Source: Rhodospirillales bacterium (GTDB lineage: Bacteria > Pseudomonadota > Alphaproteobacteria > Bin95). Taken from it: 48,900 nt of DNA. The notes beneath the pieces are model-generated. The model did not search any database. It had not been told where the DNA came from and was given only the letters and a program-made list of their open reading frames with translations. Positions 24,040 to 32,732 of the stretch are shown in pieces. The stretch lies in NCBI GenBank assembly GCA_008081395.1, contig VMCJ01000040.1, positions 1 to 48,900 on the forward strand. The letters are read 5' to 3'. Made by a program: the position numbers and the translations under genes. The stretch's first letter is position 1; every line of letters starts with the position of its first letter.

Positions 24040-26099
24040 CATGGACAATTGGCGTAGACGTTGGTGGAACTTTTACAGATTTCCACGCCCGTAACGATGT
24101 TTCGGGAAAAGAATTGGTCTTCAAACGGCCATCAACACCACATGACCCAGGTGAAGCAATTCTCAAAGGCCTAGAAGAATTAGAAAAGGCACATAATCTG
24201 CCACTAACTGAAATCGCTAGGATTGCGCACGGAACAACAGTAGCAACTAATGCTCTGATACAGCGGAAGGGCGCATTAATAGCTGCTGTTGCAACCAAAG
24301 GCTTCCGGGACCTTCTCGAGATTGGCCGTCAAGTTCGTCCTCATATGTACGATCTCAATCTCGATAAACCAGATCCTCTTGCAAGCGAAGCAATGCGTTT
24401 TGAGGTTGCTGAAAGACTTAACTGGCAGGGTGAAGTAGTTACCCCTTTGACCGATGCAGAAGCGTCAAGGGTCGCGAAACAGGTAGTCGAAAGCGGAGCC
24501 GAAGCCGTAGCAATTTGCTTTCTTTTTGCCTACCTAAATCCCCAGCATGAGCAAAAATTAAGGGACGCAATACTTTCTCTAAAACCAGAAATGCGTGTTT
24601 CGATTGCTTCTGACGTACAACCAGAATTTCGCGAATACGAGCGTTTCCAAACAACTGCCATTAACGCCTATCTGCAACCTCGGTTGGCCAGTTATGTAGA
24701 ACACTTAGCGTCGGGCCTAAATCATCGCGTTGGCTCAGCGACGCTTGGCATCAATCAATCGTCTGGCGGCCTAATGTCCGCCACGAAGACTGCCGCATTT
24801 CCGGTGCGCACAGCTTTATCTGGTCCTGCGGCAGGCGCAGTAGGAGCTGCCTATGTTGCACGTAACGCGGACCGCCCTTTTGTTATTACCTTAGACATGG
24901 GTGGAACGTCAGCTGATGTCGCTCTTATCGCTAATGCTGATACAGAAATTACATTCCAACGAGACGTAGCCGGGTTTCCTATCAGGCTGGCCATGGTGGA
25001 CATCGATACGGTCGGAGCCGGAGGAGGTTCAATCGCTTGGTTTGAACGAGATGGATTGTTGAAGGTAGGCCCAATTAGTGCAGGTGCTGCACCTGGTCCT
25101 GCATGTTACGGCCAAGGCGGTACAGAGCCTACGGTAACAGATGCAAACCTCGTTCTGGGCCGCCTATCCGCCACAGGCTTACTGGATGGTGCACTTCCGT
25201 TAAACACAGAGTCTGCTGTGTCCGCTTTAAAGCCAATTGCGGACCGCATCGGCATATCTGTAGAGGAAGCGTCTCTTGGAATTTTGGCAATTGCCGTATC
25301 AAATATGAGTCGTTCAGTGCGTCGAATGTCGGTTGAGAGAGGTCACGACCCCCGTAATTTCACTTTAATGGCCTTCGGAGGAGCAGGCCCCTTACACGCT
25401 CGAGATGTTGCTGCAGAATTAGGAATGTCTGAGGTACTTGTGCCGCCTGCACCCGGCATTGTATGTGCCCAGGGCTTACTCGTCTCAGATCAAAAAGAAG
25501 ATTTTGTCGCAAGTGTGCGGCTTCCACTATCACAAACCGCAATGGCGGAAGCAGCTAAAATGATTGGGAATTTGGCTGAACTTGCCCATTCATGGTTTGA
25601 GTCCGAACGCCTTCCAGATGAAGGAAGGTCAATGGAGTTATCCCTTGATCTCCGCTATGTCGGACAAAACTTCGAGCTAATCGTACCTGCCGCCTCGGGG
25701 GCCAATCTAACTGCACAAGATTTGCCTGATGCAGAGACGCTAGCAAATCTATTTTTTGATGCACATGACCGCGCCTATGGCTTCCACGATGCAAGCGCAC
25801 CAATCGAAATTATAAACTTTAGAATGACAGCTCGGGGAAGACTTTACGAACAAACGCAGAAAAATGAGCGAAAAGAAAACTCTGGCCCACCTGAACCCGA
25901 GAGTACGCGAACCGTTTGGTTCGATAGTAACGCTGGGATTGAAACACCCGTATATCGCAGAGAAAAGCTCTACCCAGGACTTCAGTTTGAGGGGCCGGCA
26001 GTAGTTGACCAATTAGATGCAACTACGCCCATATTTCCAGGCGATCGGGTAGAGGTTTTGGCAGACGGTTCCATTCTAATTCGACTTCAAGGAGCCTGA
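24036..26099 (+). CDS. hyuA: Hydantoinase/oxoprolinase family protein, A (ATPase) subunit
   Basis: 687 residues, the normal length for HyuA-type subunits. The ASKHA nucleotide-binding signatures are present: GVDVGGTFTDFH at the N-terminus, AHGTTVATNALIQRKGA and DMGGTSADVALI. In the family these subunits hydrolyse ATP to activate a cyclic amide, ketone or similar carbonyl compound together with a B subunit (N-methylhydantoinase, 5-oxoprolinase, acetone or acetophenone carboxylase). The start overlaps the stop of the small membrane protein, and hyuB begins 3 bases after its stop. Which reaction applies cannot be told from sequence; no third carboxylase subunit is nearby. Confidence 0.94.
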   Translation: MTWTIGVDVGGTFTDFHARNDVSGKELVFKRPSTPHDPGEAILKGLEELEKAHNLPLTEIARIAHGTTVATNALIQRKGALIAAVATKGFRDLLEIGRQVRPHMYDLNLDKPDPLASEAMRFEVAERLNWQGEVVTPLTDAEASRVAKQVVESGAEAVAICFLFAYLNPQHEQKLRDAILSLKPEMRVSIASDVQPEFREYERFQTTAINAYLQPRLASYVEHLASGLNHRVGSATLGINQSSGGLMSATKTAAFPVRTALSGPAAGAVGAAYVARNADRPFVITLDMGGTSADVALIANADTEITFQRDVAGFPIRLAMVDIDTVGAGGGSIAWFERDGLLKVGPISAGAAPGPACYGQGGTEPTVTDANLVLGRLSATGLLDGALPLNTESAVSALKPIADRIGISVEEASLGILAIAVSNMSRSVRRMSVERGHDPRNFTLMAFGGAGPLHARDVAAELGMSEVLVPPAPGIVCAQGLLVSDQKEDFVASVRLPLSQTAMAEAAKMIGNLAELAHSWFESERLPDEGRSMELSLDLRYVGQNFELIVPAASGANLTAQDLPDAETLANLFFDAHDRAYGFHDASAPIEIINFRMTARGRLYEQTQKNERKENSGPPEPESTRTVWFDSNAGIETPVYRREKLYPGLQFEGPAVVDQLDATTPIFPGDRVEVLADGSILIRLQGA

Positions 26100-26102
26100 G
26101 GG

Positions 26103-27683
26103 ATGCCTACTCTAGACTCAATTGGCTTAGAAATTCTCTCCAATGCTCTCAAGTCCATAAACGATGAGTGTTTTGTGGCCCTCATGAAGGCCAGTTATTC
26201 AACAAACATTAAAGAACGACATGACCATTCAACCGCAATAATGAGTGCAAATGGTGATTTGATTGCTCAGGCTGATATGAGCTTACCAATTCATGTTGCA
26301 TCCATGAGTGGTCTGATGCGTTGCGTTCTTGAAAAATATGGTGGCGATATTCACGCCGGTGATATTTTCGTTGCAAACGATCCTCACACTGCTGGCGGCA
26401 CCCATCTACCTGACGTTAACTTTGCAGCGCCTGTCTTTATACATGACGAGCTTATTGGTTTTGTGTGCAACATAGCGCACCATGCAGATATTGGTGGAAT
26501 GGCTGCTGGTTCTATGTCGGGAGGCATGACCGAGATCTATCAGGAAGGGCTTCGAATACCAGTAACTCGAATTGCTCAGCGGGATGAAATTAAGCAAGAG
26601 ATTCTGGATATTTTTCTACTTAATGCTCGCGCCCCTCAAGAGCGCCGCGGGGATTACTACGCCCAGATAGCGGCCGCCAAGTTAGGTGTTCGCCGGCTTC
26701 ATGAGCTAGGAAGCCGCCATGGTGCAGAAACACTGAAAGAGGGATTTCAACAACTACTTAAACGCTCGGCTGACCGGATGGCACTTGCTTTAAAAGAAGT
26801 TCCAGATGGCGTCTATGAATTCGAAGACTTTATGGATGATGATGGCGTCAAAACAATCGATGTACTTCTTAAGGTCCGAATTGAGGCCAAAGCTGGAAAA
26901 CTCAGTTTTGATTTTACCGGCACAGCACCTCAAACAGCCGGCAATATCAATATGACATTGAATGCAACACAGTCTGCAGTCATTTTTGCCATTAAATCTC
27001 TGCTCGACCCTGAGGCGCCTAACACCCAAGCCGTTATTGATTGCGTTGATATACAAATTCCAAAAGGTACAGTTGCCAGTGCGGTGTTCCCAGCGTCCGT
27101 TGCTGGTCGTGCTCACACCTGCCAACGGGTAATAGATGTTGTGATGGGCGCGCTTGCTCCTGCTCTACCTACTCTTGTGCCCGCGGCACCAAATGGAGCC
27201 AATACAATGGCAGTTTTCTCTGGGATCGATCCTAGGTCTGGAGATCCATATGTTTACCTCGAAACAATTGGTGGAGGCGCAGGGGGCCGACCAACAAAAC
27301 CAGGTAAAGATGGGGTACAAACCGGCATAACCAATACATCCAATCTGCCAGTTGAAGCCATTGAAAATGAATATCCGCTTATGGTTCTAGAGTATGGGCT
27401 TGCGCCTAATTCAGGAGGTAAAGGCAAGCATTCTGGAGGCCGTGGAATTAGAAGAATTGTAAAACCTATTGGGCATCAGTGCATTTTTAATGGCGTAGGC
27501 GAACGATTCCGAAACCCACCCTGGGGACTTGCCGGCGGCGAAGATGGCGGAAGAGGCCGTTTTGCGATGATCAACGACAAAGGTGAGGAAGCACCTCTTC
27601 CAGGCAAAACAGGAGATAGAATTATCGAGCAAGGTGGTTCTGTATTGATGGACTCACCAGGCGCTGGTGGTTGGGGCAAGTGA
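26103..27683 (+). CDS. hyuB: Hydantoinase/oxoprolinase family protein, B subunit
   Basis: 526 residues, full length for HyuB. Characteristic segments are MKASYSTNIKERHDHSTAI, FVANDPHTAGGTHLPDV with the metal-site His/Asp residues, IAHHADIGGMAAGSMSG, and a glycine-rich C-terminus (GGEDGGRGRF ... DSPGAGGWGK). It starts 3 bases after hyuA and completes the ATP-dependent amidohydrolase or carboxylase pair. It is the last gene of the run that begins with the 2-hydroxyacid dehydrogenase. A paralogue without an A partner is at 39042–40799. No terminator is obvious before gpt, 84 bases downstream. Confidence 0.94.
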   Translation: MPTLDSIGLEILSNALKSINDECFVALMKASYSTNIKERHDHSTAIMSANGDLIAQADMSLPIHVASMSGLMRCVLEKYGGDIHAGDIFVANDPHTAGGTHLPDVNFAAPVFIHDELIGFVCNIAHHADIGGMAAGSMSGGMTEIYQEGLRIPVTRIAQRDEIKQEILDIFLLNARAPQERRGDYYAQIAAAKLGVRRLHELGSRHGAETLKEGFQQLLKRSADRMALALKEVPDGVYEFEDFMDDDGVKTIDVLLKVRIEAKAGKLSFDFTGTAPQTAGNINMTLNATQSAVIFAIKSLLDPEAPNTQAVIDCVDIQIPKGTVASAVFPASVAGRAHTCQRVIDVVMGALAPALPTLVPAAPNGANTMAVFSGIDPRSGDPYVYLETIGGGAGGRPTKPGKDGVQTGITNTSNLPVEAIENEYPLMVLEYGLAPNSGGKGKHSGGRGIRRIVKPIGHQCIFNGVGERFRNPPWGLAGGEDGGRGRFAMINDKGEEAPLPGKTGDRIIEQGGSVLMDSPGAGGWGK

Positions 27684-27767
27684 AAACCAAGCAACCATCA
27701 AGCAAAAGCATAGCTCTCCGAAGCATATTATCTGATATTCAACCACATCAATGATCGGAGCATAAAA

Positions 27768-28256
27768 ATGTCTCAGCGATATTTTCCTATTTCATGGGAT
27801 GAGCTGCATCGTGATGCTCGCGCTCTTGCTTGGCGCCTTATGGAATTAGGTCCTTTTGATCGCATTGTCGCTATAGCCAGAGGAGGATTGGCACCCGCAG
27901 CAATAATAGCGAGGGAGCTCGACATTCGTCTTGTTGATACGATTTGCATCGTCTCCTACAGAGAAATTCAAGGAGAGAAGGCGGAAGAACGAGGGGCATT
28001 AGATATTTTAAAGGGGTTAGATGGAGATGGCACAGGGGTACTAATAATTGACGACCTGGTTGATAGTGGCGAAACAGCTAAGGCTGTAAAAGCTATGCTT
28101 CCAAAGGCTCACATAGCTACGGTTTACGCTAAACCTGCTGGCGTTCCACTTGCCGACTCCTACGTCACTTTAGTTAGCCAGGACACGTGGATAATTTTTC
28201 CTTGGGACGAAGGAGAAACCATCGCAAAAGCGCATGCGGCGGGTAAGCGAGCATGA
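27768..28256 (+). CDS. gpt: Xanthine(-guanine) phosphoribosyltransferase
   Basis: 162 residues, the size of bacterial Gpt. The PRPP-binding motif [14 protein letters not shown] is at residues ~86–99, and the flexible N-terminal region [19 protein letters not shown] is typical of XGPRTases of alpha- and gammaproteobacteria. A GGAG ribosome site precedes ATG 27768. It salvages xanthine or guanine to nucleotides in the cytoplasm. Its end faces the convergent ParB-like gene with only 7 bases between. Salvage of purines is ordinary, so I do not infer a link to the Mo-hydroxylase. Confidence 0.93.
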   Translation: MSQRYFPISWDELHRDARALAWRLMELGPFDRIVAIARGGLAPAAIIARELDIRLVDTICIVSYREIQGEKAEERGALDILKGLDGDGTGVLIIDDLVDSGETAKAVKAMLPKAHIATVYAKPAGVPLADSYVTLVSQDTWIIFPWDEGETIAKAHAAGKRA

Positions 28257-28263
28257 CCATTAT

Positions 28264-28509
28264 TTAATATCTTTTTGCTCCCACGTAGATGCAGGAGATA
28301 ATCTCATCTCCTAAGGCTCGCATGGCCTCAAGCCTATGCAGCCCTTCTACAAGAATTGTTTTTTCCCCATCCTGCCGAACCTGAATAGGCACCTTAAGTC
28401 CATCTTCTAAAATGCTCTCCGCCAGTTGATCAACATTAGCTTGATCTAACGTACGCTTGCGCTTCGCGGGGATATAAACATCTGCGATAGCAATGGACTT
28501 AGTTTCCAT
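28264..28509 (-). CDS. Small stand-alone ParB/sulfiredoxin-like domain protein
   Basis: 81 residues from ATG 28509, placed by a strong AGGAGG at 28515–28520; the frame is open to 28545. The sequence is essentially one ParB N-terminal (ParB/Srx nuclease-like) domain: DVYIPAKRKRTLDQANVDQL, GLKVPIQVRQ and the conserved LVEGLHRLEAMRALG, which corresponds to the nucleotide-contacting GxHR box. There is no helix-turn-helix or dimerisation domain, so it is not a chromosome-partition ParB. It follows meaB by 55 bases on the same strand. Such small proteins are often annotated as ParB-like nuclease-domain proteins of unknown role; CTP binding or regulation is possible. Confidence 0.78.
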   Translation of the reverse strand: METKSIAIADVYIPAKRKRTLDQANVDQLAESILEDGLKVPIQVRQDGEKTILVEGLHRLEAMRALGDEIISCIYVGAKRY

Positions 28510-28563
28510 CATTACCTCCTGTTGAGAGGACATGGTAACGCTCATTTAGCGAAGAGGCGACTG

Positions 28564-29595
28564 TTAAGTTTCTCCAAAATCTGAAGATAAACCTATCGCT
28601 TTGAGTACGCGCTCCACACCCTGAGGGGCTGTTATATCAGCAGCACAGACAGCTGCATTAACCTCCTGAAGCATCACTTGCACTCCATCTTTGTCTAGAT
28701 AGCCCCGAAGAAGGCGATCCTCTAGCATTGCTCGCATCCAACCTCCCTGTTGGTCTTGGCGACGCCTGTCGAATTCTCCGTTTGCCTGCATAACCTCTCT
28801 ATGCCGATCAATCTCTGCCCAAAGATCGTCGAGCCCCTCGCCCGATAAACCGCTACATTTCACAACAGGAGGCGACCAATACTGCGATGCTGGGACCATG
28901 ATATGAAGTGCGGCTGAATACTCCCTCCTCGCGGCTTCTGCCCTAGCCGCGTTTTCACCGTCGGCTTTATTGACAGCTATCATGTCCGCTATTTCTAACA
29001 ATCCTTTCTTGATACCCTGGAGTTCATCGCCAGCGCCAGGCAACATCAATGCCAAAAAGAAGTCTGTCATTTCCGCAACAGTAACCTCTGATTGACCAAC
29101 GCCTACGGTCTCTACTAACAAAACATCGTAGCCCGCCGCTTCCATCACCACCATTGTCTCACGTGTTGCCCGGGCTACACCTCCGAGGGTGCCAGATGAT
29201 GGTGAAGGTCGGATAAAGGCTCTAGAATCCGCCGCGAGATTGGCCATCCTAGTTTTATCGCCAAGAATACTACCTTGTGTTCTTGATGAGGTTGGGTCCA
29301 CAGCCAAAACAGCTACTTTTCTTCCATCACCTATCAATCGTTGTCCCAACGCCTCAATAAAGGTGCTTTTGCCTACGCCTGGGACACCCGTAATACCTAC
29401 TCTGTAGGACTGACCTGAGTGAGGTAACAGGCATTGCAGCATCTCCTGTGCTGCCTTTCGTCGAGAGCTATTATTACTTTCAACCAAAGTAATAGCTCGA
29501 CCAATTGCAGCCCTATCGCCTGCCAGCACACCATCCGCCAGCTCTTTGACAGTCTTCTGATACCGTTGAGAGGATGTGTTTGGTTCGGAGGTCAT
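28564..29595 (-). CDS. meaB: Methylmalonyl-CoA mutase-associated GTPase MeaB/ArgK
   Basis: 343 residues, standard for the MeaB/ArgK G3E-family GTPases. The P-loop GVPGVGKST is at residues 70–78; DPTSSRTQGSILGDKTRM and VETVGVGQSE (switch regions) and NKAD (guanine specificity) follow. MeaB loads and protects adenosylcobalamin-dependent methylmalonyl-CoA mutase. No mutase subunit is in the window. The ParB-like gene lies just downstream on the same strand. The GTPase motifs appear intact. Confidence 0.95.
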   Translation of the reverse strand: MTSEPNTSSQRYQKTVKELADGVLAGDRAAIGRAITLVESNNSSRRKAAQEMLQCLLPHSGQSYRVGITGVPGVGKSTFIEALGQRLIGDGRKVAVLAVDPTSSRTQGSILGDKTRMANLAADSRAFIRPSPSSGTLGGVARATRETMVVMEAAGYDVLLVETVGVGQSEVTVAEMTDFFLALMLPGAGDELQGIKKGLLEIADMIAVNKADGENAARAEAARREYSAALHIMVPASQYWSPPVVKCSGLSGEGLDDLWAEIDRHREVMQANGEFDRRRQDQQGGWMRAMLEDRLLRGYLDKDGVQVMLQEVNAAVCAADITAPQGVERVLKAIGLSSDFGET

Positions 29596-29623
29596 CGCCT
29601 TAAACTAACTTTAAAGGTGTCGA

Positions 29624-29697
29624 TGGTAGGTACAACTGGTATTGAACCAGTGCACCCCGCCGTCCAAAATCATTGACTGCACGCTGAATTACGAGCC
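29624..29697 (-). pseudogene. tRNA-like remnant: intact T-arm and CCA end, degraded 5' half
   Basis: Read on the minus strand, the 3' end has tRNA geometry: a T-arm with stem ACTGG/CCAGT and loop TTCAATA (29635–29651), then seven acceptor bases, a discriminator base and an encoded CCA (29624–29626). Farther 5' the sequence resembles a D-arm (GCTCGTAATTCAGC), but the predicted anticodon stem does not pair and no 5' acceptor strand complementary to TGTACCT is present. This looks like a decayed tRNA or a copied tRNA 3' end, such as an integration-site scar. It lies in the 259-bp gap between divergent meaB and the DUF3108 gene, which otherwise holds nothing I can support. Confidence 0.45.
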
Positions 29698-29854
29698 AAC
29701 AAGGTTTCGGAAATTGCTGTTGCAGGTATGTCATTCGAATGCGCACTGTTAATCCTGATTAGAACGACTAAGTTCTTGATACTGGCAGATTTAAGGCATG
29801 CAGCCCAAATAAAAAATGTCAAAATGAGTCCACTCTTCTCTGGGGATCTAACTC

Positions 29855-30703
29855 ATGGTGCGCTGGAAAGTAGTTCTTATTGCCATTCTTTTGGCAGTCC
29901 CCTCCCATTCAAGGGCCTCACAGTTCAAGACAGAAGGAGGAGAGTTTTCCTATGTTGGATATATGGGTGGCATTAAAATCGGAAACGCAACTATAGGTGT
30001 TGCTTTAAAAACTGATGACTACTCGGTCAAACTTAACATGGAAACAGGCGGCATAGTTGGATGGTTCGTAAAATGGACTAACCTATCCGCTGTATTTGGG
30101 AAAATGAGTGCTGAAAATGAGGAGATATTTTCACCTGTCTCATACCAAAATCAGAGTGTATGGAAAGAAAAAAGGCGCTTAATTGAAATTGCTTTTGAAG
30201 CAGGAAAAACAGAAGTCCAGACCGCCATCCCGGATCCAATCAAGGATGAGGGCCGCAAGTCAATTTCAGTAACCGATTTAAAGAATGCTATTGATCCACT
30301 CACCGCTCTCATCAAAGTTGGAAAGACGATTGAGAAAACTGGTTCTTGTACATCCATACTCAAAATTTTTGATGGCAGACGACTTTTTCAGATCGAGATT
30401 GAGGACAAAGGATCAGCCGAAGTTAGCGTAACTCGCCGCGCTCCATTTGGTGGAAAAGCTCATCGGTGCGATTTTGTCTCCAAACAATTGGCTGGCTTTA
30501 AACCTAACAAGGAACCAAGTGAAAAAAGTGGAAGTTTCTATTTCAGACAGCTTGACGATAGTGCTGGCATTATGCCCGTTCAAATCAAGGCAGATTCAAG
30601 TTACGGGTCATTGATTATGCATCTAAAGCATTTCCAAAACCTAAAACCCGAAGTCATCAAACAAGCTAAACAGAAATCCCAAAACACAGGTCACGTCCAA
30701 TGA
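29855..30703 (+). CDS. DUF3108-like exported protein
   Basis: 282 residues with a cleavable signal peptide (VVLIAILLAVPSHSRA, cleavage near residue 21). The mature protein begins with beta strands such as GEFSYVGYMGGIKIGNATI, resembling the DUF3108 family: periplasmic proteins with a repeated-strand lipocalin-like or LolA-like fold, whose role is unclear. The middle segment ITDLKNAIDPLTALI has its close counterpart here in SVTDLKNAIDPLTALI, also typical of that family. The stop overlaps the start of the threonine aldolase gene by 4 bases (ATGA), so the two are translated together. Assignment is from remembered family patterns only. Confidence 0.72.
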   Translation: MVRWKVVLIAILLAVPSHSRASQFKTEGGEFSYVGYMGGIKIGNATIGVALKTDDYSVKLNMETGGIVGWFVKWTNLSAVFGKMSAENEEIFSPVSYQNQSVWKEKRRLIEIAFEAGKTEVQTAIPDPIKDEGRKSISVTDLKNAIDPLTALIKVGKTIEKTGSCTSILKIFDGRRLFQIEIEDKGSAEVSVTRRAPFGGKAHRCDFVSKQLAGFKPNKEPSEKSGSFYFRQLDDSAGIMPVQIKADSSYGSLIMHLKHFQNLKPEVIKQAKQKSQNTGHVQ

Positions 30704-31722
30704 TAAACCTTTTCAGTGACACACAAACCAAGCCCTCAGATGCTATGCGGAAAGCTATGGCTGCCGCGGAAGTTGGAGATGAACAACGAGGTGAAGATCC
30801 AACAGTTAACCTCCTCTGCGAACGTGTTGCAGAGTTACTTGGAAAGGAGGCTGCTATATTCTTACCTTCGGGCACAATGTGTAACGAGATTGCGTTATTG
30901 GTCCACTGTCGGCCGGGTGATGAAATCCTTTGCGATAAGACATCTCATATTCTGAACTACGAAGCCGGAGGCCCGGCAGCGTTAGCGGGTGCTGTTATGA
31001 CACCTATCGATGGTGATCGAGGAGTATACTCAGCAGACCAACTAAAGGCATATATCCGACCAGAACACCGATATGGCCCACGCACACGTGTGGTAGAAAT
31101 TGAAAACACCGCAAACATGGGTGGTGGTCGGATATGGCCAATAGATACGCTTAATGCCGTCACAAAATTAGCAAAAGCTAAGGGTCTAATCGTACATTTA
31201 GATGGTGCGCGACTTTTGAATGCTGTTGTAGCATCGCGAATACCGGCATCGGAGTATACCGCTTCTTGTGACAGTGCTTGGATTGATTTCTCTAAAGGAT
31301 TAGGAGCTCCAGTCGGCGCTGCGCTAGCAGGGTCAAAGGCATTTATCGAAGAAACATGGCGATGGAAGCAACGTCTGGGCGGGGCGATGCGCCAAGCTGG
31401 GATTATCGCAGCAGCTGCCCTTTACGGTCTTGACCATAACATCCCACTGCTCGCGAAAGACAATGAAAACGCTGCAATGTTTGCTGGCATAATCGCTGAT
31501 AGCCCTAAATTTATTGTAGACCCTACTTCGGTGGATACAAACATTGTTATTTTTGACCTTGCTGACGGCATGGATGCACAAGCCCTTTCCAGAAAACTGG
31601 AGGCAGAAGCAGGTATACTGATAGGTGCGATTGGTCCCTCAACACTCCGCGCAGTAACTCATTTAGACGTCAATGAAGCATCAGTTCGTTCTGCTGCGGA
31701 GCACTTGCTCCGTATTGTTTGA
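30700..31722 (+). CDS. ltaE: Low-specificity threonine aldolase
   Basis: 340 residues. The fold-type I PLP threonine aldolase pattern is clear: FSDTQTKPSDAMRKAM at the start, GDEQRGEDPTVNLL, LPSGTMCNEIALL, the Asp in VHLDGARLLNA, and the PLP lysine in WIDFSKGLGAPVG. It cleaves L-threonine or allo-threonine to glycine and acetaldehyde. Its ATG overlaps the stop of the DUF3108 gene. The following 152 bp up to dapF contain no gene; TTTACA (31839) and CTATAT (31862) have 17-bp spacing but match consensus weakly. Confidence 0.92.
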   Translation: MINLFSDTQTKPSDAMRKAMAAAEVGDEQRGEDPTVNLLCERVAELLGKEAAIFLPSGTMCNEIALLVHCRPGDEILCDKTSHILNYEAGGPAALAGAVMTPIDGDRGVYSADQLKAYIRPEHRYGPRTRVVEIENTANMGGGRIWPIDTLNAVTKLAKAKGLIVHLDGARLLNAVVASRIPASEYTASCDSAWIDFSKGLGAPVGAALAGSKAFIEETWRWKQRLGGAMRQAGIIAAAALYGLDHNIPLLAKDNENAAMFAGIIADSPKFIVDPTSVDTNIVIFDLADGMDAQALSRKLEAEAGILIGAIGPSTLRAVTHLDVNEASVRSAAEHLLRIV

Positions 31723-31874
31723 AATCATTTGGAGGCTCATACCTGAAACCTGAATATTAACCGACTGAAGGTACGTTCTACTCACCAGGCCTGTGCAAGA
31801 AAATATGATCTCAAATCGGTCGCGCAGCACCCAGCGATTTACAAACTGGCACTTAAAGCCCTATATCCCGCGGT

Positions 31875-32732
31875 ATGTCTGACGCAAACTCACCCCTAAT
31901 GATACCTTTCGTGAAAATGCACGGTCTGGGCAACGATTTTGTTGTCATAGATGCTCGCGATCGCACATTTCAGCCGGACCACGCATTAGCTGCAGCAATT
32001 GCTGACCGTAGGCAAGGCGTTGGGTTCGACCAGATGCTGGTCATGCGACCTCCAACAGACCCTCGCGCCGATGTTTTTATGTCTATTTATAATGCCGATG
32101 GAGGTGAGGTAGAGGCGTGTGGTAATGGAACGCGCTGCGTGGCTCGACGAATAATGGCAGAGAGCGGTAAGTCTCGAGCGATTGTCCAAACCGTTGCGGG
32201 GCTCCTTGATGCGCACGCGGCACCAGATGATCTAGTCGCTGTCGATATGGGATACGTTCGCACTGAATGGAATGAAATCCCAATTAAGGAAGCCTGTGAT
32301 ACTTTGCATGTCCCTATAGAGCTAGGCCCACTATCCGACCCTGTCGCTGGAAATGTTGGAAATCCGCACGTCACATTTATTGTTGACGATATAGATACCG
32401 TTATGCTGTCAGAACTTGGGCCACAATTAGAGCATCACCCAAGTTTTCCGGAACGCGCAAACATAGGAATTGCGCAGGTCATTGATAGAAATAACGCGCG
32501 CTTGCGGGTATGGGAACGGGGCGTTGGCGAGACTAAGGCGTGCGGGACAGGAGCTTGTGCTGCAGCCGTAGCTCTGGCGCGACGAAATTTAACGGAACGA
32601 GAAGTCACAATAGAGCTTTTGGGTGGACCTCTTGAACTTTCTTGGCGGCCAGATGGACATATCATCATGACTGGACCCGCATCATCTAGTTTCATTGGTG
32701 CATTTGATGCAGCTGAGCTAATGCGGCGATGA
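31875..32732 (+). CDS. dapF: Diaminopimelate epimerase
   Basis: 285 residues. Both catalytic cysteines are visible: C82 in EACGNGTRC and C223 in KACGTGACAA, along with MHGLGNDFVVIDAR and NPHVTFIVDD. It converts LL- to meso-diaminopimelate for lysine and peptidoglycan. It begins a tightly packed trio, dapF–mtaB–ftsY, each overlapping the next by an ATGA. That order is common in alphaproteobacteria and helps to place the organism. Confidence 0.97.
   Translation: MSDANSPLMIPFVKMHGLGNDFVVIDARDRTFQPDHALAAAIADRRQGVGFDQMLVMRPPTDPRADVFMSIYNADGGEVEACGNGTRCVARRIMAESGKSRAIVQTVAGLLDAHAAPDDLVAVDMGYVRTEWNEIPIKEACDTLHVPIELGPLSDPVAGNVGNPHVTFIVDDIDTVMLSELGPQLEHHPSFPERANIGIAQVIDRNNARLRVWERGVGETKACGTGACAAAVALARRNLTEREVTIELLGGPLELSWRPDGHIIMTGPASSSFIGAFDAAELMRR

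Noticed and set aside
29434-29676. Plus-strand reading frame encoding a TGIEPV-like peptide
   Set aside because: That peptide pattern is a familiar artefact of reading a tRNA T-arm and CCA end in the antisense direction; it overlaps meaB and the tRNA-like remnant and has no independent support.
29624-29700. Piece of a two-part tmRNA (ssrA)
   Set aside because: The 3' end resembles a tRNA-type terminus, but no tag-reading frame or 5' partner piece was found nearby, so tmRNA is not supported.
29728-29976. Plus-strand frame overlapping the start of the DUF3108 gene
   Set aside because: It runs in another frame over the DUF3108 signal peptide and shows no ribosome site or family motif.
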